Source: Lichenostomus cassidix (lineage: Eukaryota; Chordata; Aves; Passeriformes; Meliphagidae). From it: 64,000 nucleotides of DNA. The position numbers were made by a program, and so were the translations under genes. Where the stretch lies: positions 18,769,389-18,833,388 of the forward strand of contig CM039193.1 in NCBI GenBank assembly GCA_008360975.2, given 5' to 3'. Below the pieces are notes generated by a model. That model made no database searches, had not been told where the DNA came from, and was given only the letters and a program-made list of their open reading frames with translations. Shown here piece by piece: positions 27,659 to 39,700 of the stretch. The stretch's first letter is position 1, and each line of letters begins with the position of its first letter.

Positions 27659-27789
27659 GGGGTGATCCCAGACACAACCCCTGGGGACAAAGGGGGCGAT
27701 CCCAGGGATAACCCCCAGAGACACCCCCCAGGGACAACAGGGGTGACCCCAGGGACAATCCCCACGAATAACCCCAGGGACAAACGGGT
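27659..27789. repeat. G/C-rich minisatellite at the start of IQSEC1 intron 1
   Basis: Imperfect repeats built on GGGGTGATCCCAGGGACAA and related CCCCAGGGACAA blocks. Units begin near 27659, 27693, 27740 and 27785, so the spacing is 34, 47 and about 46 bp. Runs of four or more G occur on both strands. It lies 139-269 bp inside intron 1 from the exon 1 donor and within the CpG island. Confidence 0.7.
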
Positions 27790-27838
27790 GTCGCCAGCAC
27801 CAGCCGGACGCTCTCATCCCGTCCTCCCCTAGCGCCCC

Positions 27839-28033
27839 TCAGCCAGCCCGGGCAGCGGCGGCGTCGGCGACGCGGAGCCCTTTGTGCGGCAGCGGGGAAC
27901 AGCCCCGCACCCCTCGGCAGCGCTCACCAGCTGTCCAGCTCCAGCTCCAGCAGCGACTGGGTCCGCTCCGAGCTGCAGTGCAGGCACCACATGGCCGGGC
28001 CGGAGTGTCGGGCGGGGAGCTCCGCGCCACCAT
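27839..28033 (-). other. Upstream ORF overlapping the IQSEC1 start codon
   Basis: An ATG at 28033 lies 41 nt upstream of the IQSEC1 ATG, in a different frame, with good Kozak context (G at -3 and G at +4). In unspliced DNA the frame runs to 27839. In the spliced mRNA it would read 35 codons of exon 1, cross the junction, and stop at a TAA in exon 2 after about 60 codons in total. It would therefore overlap the main coding region and could lower its translation, if transcripts start upstream of 28033. The peptide itself has no recognisable family. Confidence 0.4.
27928..27992 (-). CDS. IQSEC1: IQSEC1 coding exon 1 (short-isoform N-terminus)
   Basis: This is the first coding exon of IQSEC1/BRAG2. 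It starts at ATG (27992) and encodes 21 residues beginning MWCLHCSSERTQ, followed by two bases, TG. The donor is TG|GTGAGC, with the GT at 27927-27926. When joined to the first base of exon 2 (C), the split codon becomes TGC (Cys22), giving the junction DSC-VEGE. As I recall it, the human short isoform begins almost identically (MWCLHC...). The exon sits in a CpG island, as expected for a first exon. The start has G at -3 but T at +4, so its Kozak context is only fair. An upstream ATG at 28033 lies in another frame. The transcription start and 5'UTR length cannot be fixed from sequence. Other IQSEC1 isoforms use different first exons, none of which I could identify here. Confidence 0.93.
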
Positions 28034-28104
28034 AGCCGCCCCTCGGGCCGCCCCGCCCCGCGCCCGCTCCCCTCAGCCGGCGGCGGGGCAGGGAAGCGGG
28101 CAGA

Positions 28105-28113
28105 GCGCACGCG
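28105..28113. promoter_or_regulatory. NRF1-like site in the IQSEC1 promoter
   Basis: GCGCACGCG, followed by T, fits the core of the NRF1 palindromic consensus (GCGCA-YGCGC) with one outer base changed. It lies 113-121 bp upstream of the IQSEC1 start codon, a typical position for NRF1 in CpG-island promoters. Binding is inferred from motif and position only. Confidence 0.35.
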
Positions 28114-28152
28114 TGGAGGGCGGGATTCCCGGGAAAAGCGCGGCTCCGAGGG

Positions 28153-28408
28153 CTCTCCTCACGCCAGCTGCCCTCACACCCCTCACTGGGGCCGGGGGCT
28201 TCTCGGTGCGGCTCCGGCGGGCACCGTTCTTCAGGCGCTCCCCTCACACCATAGGTGGGTGCTTCGGCCGGCTTCAGCGGGCAAGGGTTTCCCTGACACC
28301 AGCCGCCCTCACACCCTTCACCGTGGCCGGGGGCAGCTCCAGCAGGCACCGTTCTCCAAGGGTTTTCCTCACACCAGCAGCTCTCCCACCCCTCACCATG
28401 GCCGGGCC
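28153..28408. repeat. Degenerate tandem repeat (unit about 75-85 bp) in the IQSEC1 promoter
   Basis: Four imperfect copies begin near 28153, 28238, 28288 and 28363. Each opens with a CTCCCCTCACACCAGC-like stretch, and most contain CCCTCACACCCCTCAC, a GGCCGGGGGC-like block and GCGGGCACCGTTCT. The second copy lacks about 30 bp. The repetition is also visible in translation as recurring HTSxPHTxHxGRG-like peptides, which explains a long open frame here without any gene. It lies about 160-420 bp upstream of the IQSEC1 ATG. Confidence 0.75.
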
Positions 28409-31400
28409 CCCCGACAACGAAACAGCAACACGCTCCCCACAGCTCCGTACCCTGTAATAAGAACAAAGCACCGCTGGCTGATCTCTGTAGCTTGGGGAAA
28501 CTTTAGTCGGGAGTTAAAGATGTCGCTCAGGCGAACCGGGTGCAAGAAGGAGCACGGCGCAGGGCTGTGTGCACCACATACCTCGTGTTTATACATCCCA
28601 TGAGGGCTGATCGCGTCTTTCTGGGTGGTAAGAAGAATCGAGGCACCTTTACCAAAACCCCCCTTAAACATTTGGATGGAGCGTGTGTTTTGCATAGTTT
28701 CCTAAGGAAGCATTAGGCATAGATTCCAATAAGCCTGGGTTTAACTAGCTTGCAGTGAAACTCAAACACGTTAAGGAAGGACACACCTACACCAGCTGTT
28801 TTCATGGGAATGTCACTGCGAGACTCTAACCAGAGACTATTTACACTGCGATGCCTACTTTCAACATCTCATGGTTATCCAGACAGCCTCTTCCCCGCTG
28901 AAGGTCTGGGATCCACAGCAACCCCACATTTTTCTGGTCCTGACTCAATGCCCTCCTGCATCAAGCTTCATCTCTGCTTGTAAACAAAGACAAATCCAAA
29001 GCAGACACAAGCAGTTCCCAAGAGTCAGTTTCTCCTTCGGAAACCAGTTTCCATTTAGGAACCAAGTGCAGACAGTTTTAGCGTGGACTGTGAAGGAGGA
29101 GACATATTGGGAAGGGTGGCTGGGAAGCTCTGACCTCAAAAGCAGTCACAGAATTTTCTGAAGAATGTGCTTTTCTGAAGCCACTTCAAACACAATCCTC
29201 CTTCTACAGATACGATCCCTCTAGATCAGCAAATAACCCAGCCATACAAACACATCCCATTGCAAACACTGCATGGATAATTGTTACAGATGGCTTTCCC
29301 CCCATCAGTGTCAAGCATCCAGAATTCCCAATTTAGTTTCGACCATTCTGGTACAAAGTTTTTGTTAGATCACTTCTTGCTTGAATATGTCGTTAAAATT
29401 TTAAGTAGAGATTAAATGCCCAAATCATCTACGCATTTAAGACTTTGCATTAATTCCAATGGAGGGAATTAAACACAGAAAAACAAATTCTTGCTGCACT
29501 ATGCAGCCTACAGTGTGGTTTCCGAGTTGATGCAGCCTGATGCAGTTATTTTTGGAGGGATTTTTTGTGAAAGTTTCAACACTTCCAAAACCATTTTCAT
29601 TCAACCATAATGCATAGTGTACAATCTAGTTTCCCTCAGGTAATAATAGCTAATCTGCACCGCAACCCACCCTCTTTCAGGTGGTGATTTAGATATTTGA
29701 CTTTTTAGGAAATTTTTTGGTGGCACGTAGCTAAATTTTTTTGCCATCTGGATGACAGAGGTGCTCAACATACAGAGCTGATGTTTCAGGCCTCAGAAGA
29801 CAGGGGCAGGAGAGGCTCTTCTACCAACACAGAACCAGGATGGGCTTACATCCCACTTTATTGATCTGCACTTTGCATAAGAAGCTTTGGCAGGACCAGT
29901 AGGATTTATATTCCCTGTTGTCTCCCTACTGCTAGTTTGACACCTAACTGGCATAAGAATTGCCACCAAGATATTGTAGAAATATGTAGTGCAGCATAAG
30001 GAGGTCAAAAAGTAACTTTTCACATCCTACTATCTTTATTCCTGGCAATTTCTTGGAGCACAACGAATAGCACAACACAAAATTACCTTTGCCCTTTTAG
30101 ATCAACTTGACCTAAGAAAAAATGAAGGAACTGGGAAATCTCTGTGCAAGAGGAAGTAAACAAAAATTTCAAAGCATGAACTTGCACTCACTAGATCCAC
30201 CCAGAAGTCTCTGGGAAATAATTGTGAAGCAATTGGGCTGGTGGATCATGGGAAGAGCTTATTGTGACAACCAGCTCACTCGCTGCAGCTGCTGCTTCAT
30301 TCACTTTGGGCCACTGTGGTTTCCAGCCAGTTGCCCAACAAACAGCACTCTCAACTGCAATATCTCAGCAGTGAATGACTTGCTCAGACCATTCAATCTT
30401 CCCTCCTAAAGCTAACCCTATTTTGTTTCTAAAGCAGAAATATAATTAAACCTTAGATTAAGCACAACACTGAAATTTTGGTTTATCCCATAATTTACAT
30501 AAATCACTGCTATTTAATGTGTTGATGGCTAAAACAAAGTTTATAAACCCCCAGAGTGCAACAAACTCAATTTGTAATTATGAGCACACAGCAATTTGTA
30601 CAACATGCCATCTAAATCTACAGTAATTATGACCCTGCTTAAAGGGTAATTCCTAACTTAATCACATTTAATACACCATTATTCCCAAGATCTAAAAAGG
30701 CTGAAAAATAGGCATTTGTCTTGCATTTTGCTTGAATAAAAGCAAAGGGTTACACAGTCTAAAAAACCAGAAGAAACTACTAGGGAGTAGTTTTCTTCCT
30801 GCAGAGTATAAATACAGCCACGCAGCATTGTACAATAAAATGGATATACAGGCCAAAACACATGTTATTCCTCTCACAGTGGGATTTGGGGGGGATATTA
30901 ACCCAATTCCTCCCTTGAAAAAAGTATTCTAACCCATGTGGATCCTCCACCTCCTCCCTCTTGTGGTGAGTTCTGTTTCCCATGCTCTCCCTCCACCCAC
31001 GCTTACCTCTACACCTAATGTAAACCAAGTATTCCTTAAAAAAAGATTGGGATGTATCAGTTTCAAGGATGTGCAGCACAATGCTCTTTCACAGTATTCT
31101 CTTTTGGTGCACAATGAGAATTATCAGTGAACAGTAATTGATCCTCTAACCATATAAAACATCATAATGTTCCCACATTACCTGGAATTATATGGGAATT
31201 CTCAAGCATGCCAGGTAATTCTTCAAAAGTTAACATGCTACTGTACTTATTCCAGGTTTGTGTCCCCCAAAGTGGATTTCTTATCTTCTCTCATACACAT
31301 TTCTTCATTTCCTATGGCTGTGTGCTAGAATATTTCAATTTTTATTGCCAATACACAAAAATCAGCATCAAACCAATAACTGCAACTTCAGTTCGTTTTT

Positions 31401-34197
31401 TAAACTGAACTTACAAAGCCTTTAAACAAACACATTTGGGAAAAGGCTTTATGTTGTCAGTTGCTACGGAGTAGGCAAAACAATGAATCTTTGTAGCCTT
31501 TTCTGCTTTCCTGAGAACAGATCCCAAGTCTTTTTAAGGCAAAGGAAGTCTTCACTGATTTTGACAGTTTGGAGACTCAGAGTGGTACTTTTCACCTACC
31601 TGTCTCAAAGTCCCCCACCTTTACAAAACATAAACAGGATTATTGCTATATGAAGGATGGGAATACTAAAGCAGAAAGATTACAAACCATAGCAGAGGAA
31701 AATTAGAATAACTTTTCTCAGTGGCCTTGGGAGAAATGAAACAGATCTATCTACATGTTCTGCTTCTTTATTCCCTCCCACAAAACAAGATGCTCCACTC
31801 TTCAGAGGGAGGAAACATCAGTGTCTGTTGTTGGCCCTCAGAAGAAACCTTGCCAGAGACAGGCTGTGCTCTCCAGCAAAGTCTCTCTGTACCCTGGCTA
31901 GAAGATGGGGAAAAGAGCAGGAATTTTGGAACTAAAAAGGAAATTCTACATCATAACAAGGTTTCAAAATGCTAAAATACACTGATTTATCCAAGGCTGG
32001 AGCATGCAAACCAGGCAACCCTGAAAACTACAGCAAGTTATGAAGCACATTTATAAAATCTCAGCAGTGAGAGAAACAATGCCTAAAGAGGCTTAGATTG
32101 CAGTCAAACCACCAGACCAGAGCCAGGATTCCTAACTCAAAATTTGCTGCTGTCACTACTGTGACCTGGTTTTGTCCCTCAGAGTAAGTAGTTGATCCTA
32201 CAAACCCTCCCTGGTGCTAGAAGCTATTGTAAACTGTATTAGTGGTGCACTATAACGCTGCCTGACTATTTACATCCACGGCAACAACACTGAGAAGAGT
32301 AACATTAGGCACAGCTTTTTAGAGCACAATTTGGGTTTGTCTCTCAGACAGCTCTGAAATTTTGCTCATGCTGCTTCTGAGCTGATGTGTTCATCCTCTG
32401 GCCCTGCCTCTGCTCCCCATAGCGCAGCTCACAACAAGACATAGTTTTGGTTTCCACAAAATGAATCAGTTACTAGATAACTACATTTCATTATAACACT
32501 ATCGAGATACTTAAAATTTCTCTTGACAGATGCACAGGCACACTGAACAATTTTTTTTCTCGTGCAAATACCAAATACCTCCCTTTGAAAAGAATTTAGC
32601 AGAGGCCTTTCTGCAGCTGTCAGTGTTGCTGCCACTCACCCTAGCAGTGAAACGATACCTGAGGAGCAGAAGCTGCAAGAAAGGTCAGTCAGCACTGAGA
32701 GGTGGCTCTTCAAGAGGAAACATTTTCTTTTCATAAATCCATGGACAGAAGGATAGTGGATGCTTGGAAATCCCCCAAGGGCAGTACAGAGGCTGACAAG
32801 GAGCCAGAGAGCCCCCTTAGAAAGTAGTTCATGTGGAAGCAAAGAAAGCCACTCTGTTCACCAGAAATTGTAGATGGAGTAAAAGGGAAAGGGAAATCTG
32901 TAATTTGCTTTCCTGGGGCAATAAAGGGAGGACTCTGTACCAGGAATACAAGGTGACAGCAATTAGAACTCTGCTGATACCATTGTACATATAAAACTCT
33001 TTTGTCCCTTCCGAGTGAAATAAGTCCAAGGGTGGCTCCTTCATTTCCCTCACGTGGAGTGGCACCTTCTCTGAGGAATCCAGGCTTCCCACAGCTTAGG
33101 ACACACCTAAACATTGGCAGCACCAGGTCACTGCATTCCAGGGTTCCTGTGGCTGCGTGTTTGGTGCCACTGCTGAGCAAGGGTGGTGCCCATGGGAGTC
33201 AGGATAGAGAAACTCAGGGTGTAAGGAACATATCCTGATGCTCTAAACCAGCAGACCTCACAGAGGGAAAGCTGAAACCATGGGCTCCCCCTTCCAGAAT
33301 GTTACTTAGCCATCATAAAAGACTGAAAAAGTAATTGTCACTGAATAAAATATATTTCAATGAAGCTGGACAGAAGACACACATTGAGATACAAATAGTA
33401 CAGGTGGCTAATAAAAAGCAGGTTAATGCTCTTGAACACCCTGTGTAAACCGACTGAACCCCAATCATCCTTGAAAAATATACCATACCAGAAGGTTCCC
33501 CACAGCCTCCTCTTTTTTCCTGCTTGCATTTCGTGGCAGTAATAATGAAAGCATTTCTTTTGGATTAATGGCAGCCGAGATTAACAATGCTTAGTTATGC
33601 TTCATGTCATCAACATCTCAAAAGCTCTCCATCCCCAAGAAAAGCACAGTTTTGCTTACTCGCTATTTAATGTTTTGGGGTTTTTTTCCTGTTTGAACAA
33701 TTCATACATTTAGTGAGATAAATGAGCTTCAGTGTGTACAGTGGGTTTTATGCACACACTAAAATCAAGTAGAAAAATACATGACCAATTTTAACATTTT
33801 AACTTCTAAAAACCACACAATTACGTTTCTTTGAACAAATACTTGTAAAGAATTATAAACCCCACAGATAGTGGCTGAAACCTTGGGAACACAATTACTA
33901 TTTAGCATTAAAGTAAATACTGGAATGTTGCTACTTTATATTCTGTACAGAACTGTCTTTCCAGCAGCATTTGTGACATCTGGCTCAGTATAATGTGCTG
34001 CTCTGAGAGATCACGTGTACAGTGCATGCCATGCAGTAGGACATATTTTCCATGAGTGCCTTTCTGCAAGCACCATTTGAAACCAAGGAATTTTTCTACT
34101 TGAAGCTCAGATTGTGTTACAGGTGTTTATTTTGATAGCAACCACCAAGTTTAAATGGTTACTAAAATGACAAGCATCACTGAAATTCCCATATATA

Positions 34198-34212
34198 AAT
34201 AATAATAATAAA
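34198..34212. repeat. AAT trinucleotide microsatellite
   Basis: About four to five AAT units in the intergenic region upstream of IQSEC1 exon 1. Confidence 0.8.
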
Positions 34213-36714
34213 TTATTTGACCAAAATCCATTTTAAAGGTAAAGAAGTCACTTTGTCACTAACTGCATATTTAAACACATGGGTAAGAAGAAGGTTATAA
34301 GGGAGAGCTTATTATTTACCTATTAAAGTTAAAGGTATGTAATGAAATTATTTTCATGGGTTCTGTATTTGTGCATGGCCCTGCAATGCAACTACTTTTA
34401 AATCCAAAAGGATAGTTATCTACTATCCCATTCTGTCAAATCCATTAGCACTGAGATGCACTGTATAACTCAGAAGACTTGATAGAAATGCAGGAATTTT
34501 AATAGACATTTCTCTTTGGCAGATTCACATCCTACAGCTGATTCCACAGGTGACTGTGCTGCCACCAGTGTCCCTTTCCACAGAATTCAGCAGAGGCAAA
34601 GGGTTGTCCCCATGGAGAACCAAACCAACAAACCCACATTCCCAGCAGTGATCATGGAGCAGAATGAGCTCTGGGCTAAGGTCACCCTCTACAGACACAT
34701 AACCAGGGAACAGCTGTGTGTGTGTGACACCACTCTGTGCTAGCACAGCTCAGCCTCCACTAATTGACTTAAGTCCATGGACCACATTCAGGAGCTATAA
34801 AAACTCAATCCCAGCCTAAAGTATGTGACAAATGTTGACTTTTTCCATGGTAATCTTTATAGGGAGTAGAAACTTTGAGTGGTGTAAACAAAAACTGGAG
34901 TGGAAGCAATAACAACACACCTTGGAGAAATGCTCCACACCAATGTGGAACAAAGAGCACAAGAGTATTTTTGTTCCTGTGCCTTGACTGCAGTCTGGAG
35001 GGTAGCACAGCATGGTGTAGTGCCCTCTGTATGGAATACGCTGAACTCTCAGAAAAAAGCCAGGCAGCTCGGCTGTTTTCACAAGGAGACAGAGCACCTC
35101 TGTCCATCCTGCCCGAGCTCTGGGCACAGCAGGGCTGAGACAGGGCACCAGTGTGTGCCCATGGTGCCACTGGCTGCTCCAGGCAGCTCCAGCCAGCTCC
35201 CAGTCCCAATCAGACACCTGAAAATACACCTACTGCCCCCTAAGCTTGGAAAAACAGCAAGGTGTAAAAGGGTAGGATAACATTACGTTACTTTTCCACC
35301 TAAACCAGAGGGAAGAAGCGATCAGAAAATACCAAATCAAAATGGCAGTACTGCATTTTACATGCAATGCACCAGGAATTGAGAGGCAGGTCATTTATTC
35401 AAGAGTGATCAATCCAAGCTAAGGAGACTTCGATATTTGTTGTTTGGCACCAGCCATGTGGATGTACAGAGCACAGAGATGTTCACATGGCACCTTCACA
35501 TTGCCTTCTCTATCACACCGACCTGCACAGGCATGAGAAGGTAAAAAAGGACCAGGAAAAGCCCTCTTTGAAACTCTTTGGTGCCGAGAACTTATTACAT
35601 TTGCCAATTTGTTAAATGGAAGAAAAACTGTGTGTTCCCAGTGTTAGATCCATGAGGAACACCCAGATTTGCCTTAAAATTCTCTTAGGCACCATTAGCA
35701 AAATACCAACAGAAGAAACTATCTGCACATGACTATGCACAGTAGATATTTGTTCACAGATGAACAGGATATATTTTGTTTCCTTTTTCAAATGCATAAC
35801 CCCTGAATTTTATAACAAGGGTTATATTTTGGCACAACTGCACACTGACTAAGGAGAGCAGGAAGATGTGAGGGTGCTGAATTTTCATATTTTAAAATTA
35901 GTACTTATTGCAGTCCTTGTTTTGAATCTGGATAAAAAAGAAAAGCAAAGGATGGGCCTCTCTTGCCCTAAGGGGAGAACAGAATGGTTTCTCTGGATGG
36001 CACACAGACAGGGCAGTCTGCCCCAAGCCACCCTCCTTTCAGCAGCTCTCTCAAGGGATATTTCCACACAGTCATCTGCCCCACAAGGTGAGTAATAAGG
36101 GACCTATATATAAACCAAAGCAGATCTTAAATCACTGCCTTCAAACGGCAAAAAGGGCAAAAGAAATCACATTTCTGTCACCCAAACCAAAAAGGTTACT
36201 TTGTAATTAAATAAGCACTGAAGGCACTTTTACCTTTTGATTGACTTTTGTCCTGTCACAGAAAACCGTTAATAAATTAAGTCTCATCTAATTCTTAGAC
36301 AAAAAGAAAATTCAATTCCATTATGTTAATTAATTACATGGTACAATTAAGAGCAGGTATCCTTGCAAATGCAAACAGTTAATTTACAACTAGAACCACC
36401 CCAGGTGTCTTAGGAAAAGCTGGTAACCAATCTGGAGATCAGGAACAGGAAGTAATTTGAAATGTGAATTAATTTGCTTTACCATCACACATTCTTTCCC
36501 TGCTTCAATCTAGCTACCCATGCTACAAACTCACAGTTTGTATCTTGGCAAATAAAATTACCCTGAGGCAATAAAGGAGACAAAGAATGCATTGTAAATG
36601 GATGATCTTTGGCACCCATTGTAAGGTTACTCAGTGAATCAGTTTATATTAATGTTACTTATCTTCATCAACGTGCAGGAAACATACTCTGGACTCAAAG
36701 GGACTCCAATCTCT

Positions 36715-36729
36715 CCTCCTCCTCCTCCT
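36715..36729. repeat. CCT trinucleotide microsatellite
   Basis: Five perfect CCT units, flanked by further pyrimidine-rich sequence, in the upstream non-coding region. Confidence 0.85.
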
Positions 36730-39700
36730 TGTCCTCTTCAACACACACAAAACTGCAAGAGCACTGGCAATTTAATCAATTTGTATTTCGTGTTATCTGA
36801 CCAGAGAGATTTCCTCCTTCTCTAGGGTAGAATTCATCCTGGTGTGCTCAAAGCTCTGTTTGCCGAGCAGCTAGAAAACTGAATTACAAGAAACACTTTA
36901 TTTTGTCGATGGGAATGCAGGGGGGTGACTGTGGGCAGAGCACAGCCAGTTCCTGCTATCAGCCACCACAGAGAGAGGATGATGGAGTGCAGGGATGCAG
37001 TTCCAGTCAGGGTTATCCTATGGAAACCACACTGGAAAGCTTTCCATCCTCACGAGCCTGACAGGGGCTGACAGCACAGCTGAAGATGGAATAGGCTATT
37101 TCAGAGAAGGGGAGCCATCTAGAAGCCTCAGAAGGTTTCTAGTATGAACAACATTTTATGGGCTGTGGATCTGAGCTCCTATCCCAAAGCAAAGTTTAAG
37201 CTAAGCTTAAGGTGCAAACCTTCTGTGGATGAGGGATCACAGCAGGGGAAACCAAAGACCATTTGACCAACCTCTGCTCAGATGCTGCAGATACTTTGTT
37301 CTTGAACCACGAGGATAAATTTTACTCTTCTAATTGTCCCCTATTAATTCTCCAGCAGTGTCTGAGAACATCACCCAAATGTGCTGTGCAGGCAGCAGCC
37401 CCCTGTAATCCCTTTACAGTCCCAGAGGGACATATTTATAATTTATAGCATCAACCCCCCATCACAGTCACCATGAGCAGAGCATTGCTCTGCTGTGACA
37501 TAAAACCTGTGGCATAATGAGATTTGCAGCCCCACTGCAAAGAAGGAAATAGTGCAGGACAAGCACTTACATGTTTAGTTATCAACTAAAAACCCTGCGG
37601 TTTAATCATAGGAAGAGAATTCTGACTTACTAGAGACAGAAGAAAAATGAAGATAACTGTAGCTCAACAAGAAGTGTTAGAAACCTGTTCCATTTCCTTG
37701 ATTGGCTCACCAGCTTGGATATTATGCCATCTTTCGTTTAAATTATGAATTGCAAAGTAATTGAAATGTGAAGTATTGCTCAATCAGTTTAAAATTTAAT
37801 CTCAAGAAATTCAGACATGCTTGATTTAGCGTTATTTTTCTCCCTATCAAAACCCCCCCCAAAATCAGAGGAATTAAGAACTTCTAATCTTGCTACTCCA
37901 CATCTGACACTCTCAACTGACAACACAAAATCCTCTAGTTTTTATAGGTACAAGAGCACAAAAATAATTGCCCAAGCAGCTGAGTGTGTCCAAACTGTAT
38001 TGGTTGTTTGCTCTACAGCCATTCCAGAAGCTTCTCTCTCACATCACTCCACAGTCTTTTGTTAGCCACCACAATGAGTTTCAACAAGTAACTTAAAACT
38101 GGCAGCAAAGATGCACCTTTATTTACATGGTTCTCTTTCCACATATCATAGACAAAGAATCTGCCTGTGCTCAACATAAATAAGATCATTCATTTTGCTT
38201 TCACCTTGCTTACAAAGCCAGCAGAGCCTGTCCTGATGTTCTTTAGTGATGTTTTCTTACATTTATTTTATATTAAATATCTACTTACAGCATACTCTAG
38301 CTATTGAGGATGAAGGTATTGATAGCAGGAAGGAATTTGTTGTGATTTCGGGTTTTTTATTCTTCAAATTAGCTTTCACTAATGGACCACTCAAAGCACC
38401 CCTTTTTCTACTGTCCCCAAACCTCCCCCATAACCCAGAAGGAATGAAACAGCCAAACAGTCCAAGCTGGAGTTATTTCAAATGGATTCTTTTTGAAATT
38501 CACAGGAAACAAGTACATTTTGAGCAATGGAGAAAGATCACTGGCCAGACAATCCAAAACTCTGATTATTTTCCCTGGAATGGATACTGCCAATGGCACC
38601 AATGGAGCCTTTCCCAAGAGAGAAGGAGTTTAAACTCCTGCTATTATCATTCAGTGACACGGAGCTGAGAGCTGGGATTTGGGGTTTGGTTAGGTCTGAC
38701 CTAACCAAACACACCCCAGAGTGCCAGCACAGTTCTGGGTGTCAGCATTGCTGAGAACAAGTTCCAGTTTAGGATTGCTGAAGGAACAGACACCTTCACT
38801 AAAGAAAGGTGATGCCTTCCACACCGTGACAGAATATTCAAGGCTGCCCTTCAGCTACACCTTGCCTAGAACATAACCTGGAGAGCTCTGACAAAAACCT
38901 GCCTGTTAAGGTCAAAAACAGTCCTGGATTTACTCTCCCTACAATGCAAACAAATGTAACCAAAGCAAAAAAGAACCCCAAACATTCCAAATCAAGCATG
39001 CTGAGTTCAAGCCTCACAAGCACTCGCTGCAACAGTAGTCCATGCAGAAACTGGGATTTAGTGCAAATGCTGCCTCTGTCTGGATGCTCAGAAATAACAT
39101 TTCTCTTTCAGATGGCAATGATGGTACAAGTTCCCACCCTGCACACAGACAGGCCACAGAACATCCATGCTCATAAAAAAATCATCATTCATTGTTTCTC
39201 CCAAATTCTCCAATGTTATTTTACTTATACCACCCCAGTTCCTTCTCTCCTCTTCTTCCTCCACTACACAAACACAAGTTAAATGCTCTGTCACAAATTA
39301 CTATCTCATTTAAGGCAAAGGTACACTTTTGAGCAGAAATCTGGTGAAAATCCCTGCATATGCTGCCCATGGTCCTGCAGGGAATTCTAATAGCACACAC
39401 ACTCTTCAATTAATTCACTTCTAGAAATGAAGGATTAATTATTTTAAACCCGATAAAGCCTAGACATTTCTGCAAAGTTTTCAAATAAAAATAACTTCTT
39501 GTCTGTGATGAGTTTTATCATACTAAGAAAATCACGACATAAAAATCTCAGGGATTCATTCTTTACTCAGACTAATTCCAATTGCATGCCAGATTTTCTC
39601 TATCCAGAACACAATTTTCCTTAGAATACTGAGCTCTGCATTAAGAGGGCTCCACATGCTCATGTCCTCACACTCTTGAATTCCACAGAAAGGATTACAC

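Larger units (their letters stand above)
10016..27927 (-). other. IQSEC1: IQSEC1 intron 1
   Basis: A 17.9 kb intron between the short-isoform first exon and exon 2, bounded by GTGAGC and a GTGCAG acceptor. Splicing restores the Cys22 codon exactly. It contains a long decayed CR1 (12.6-13.9 kb), a CR1 tail fragment near 21.8 kb, a possible MIR-like fragment near 23.9 kb, an ATT microsatellite near 14.14 kb, and at its 5' end a G/C-rich minisatellite (27659-27789). The rest is AT-rich sequence in which I recognise no gene. Confidence 0.88.
27480..28460. promoter_or_regulatory. IQSEC1: CpG island over the IQSEC1 short-isoform promoter
   Basis: An abrupt rise in G+C and CpG against the AT-rich surroundings, spanning exon 1 and about 450 bp upstream of it on the minus strand. 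It has dense GC boxes: GGGCGG at 28010-28015, and a doubled GGGGCGGGG-type box on the minus strand at about 28049-28060. No TATA box is evident upstream of the ATG, so dispersed CpG-type initiation is likely (inference). The island also carries two separate tandem-repeat regions, one on each side of exon 1. Confidence 0.8.

Noticed and set aside
27884..28603. Plus-strand 239-codon open frame through the CpG island
   Set aside because: Its length comes from low stop-codon density in GC-rich DNA and from the tandem repeats, which give a repeating HTSxPHTxHxGRG-like peptide. It runs antisense to IQSEC1 exon 1 and resembles no protein family.
32090..32190. MIR-like AGAGCCAGGATTCCTAAC and ACTGTGACCTGG stretches
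   Set aside because: The two pieces imply opposite MIR orientations, and similarity outside them is absent, so chance is more likely.
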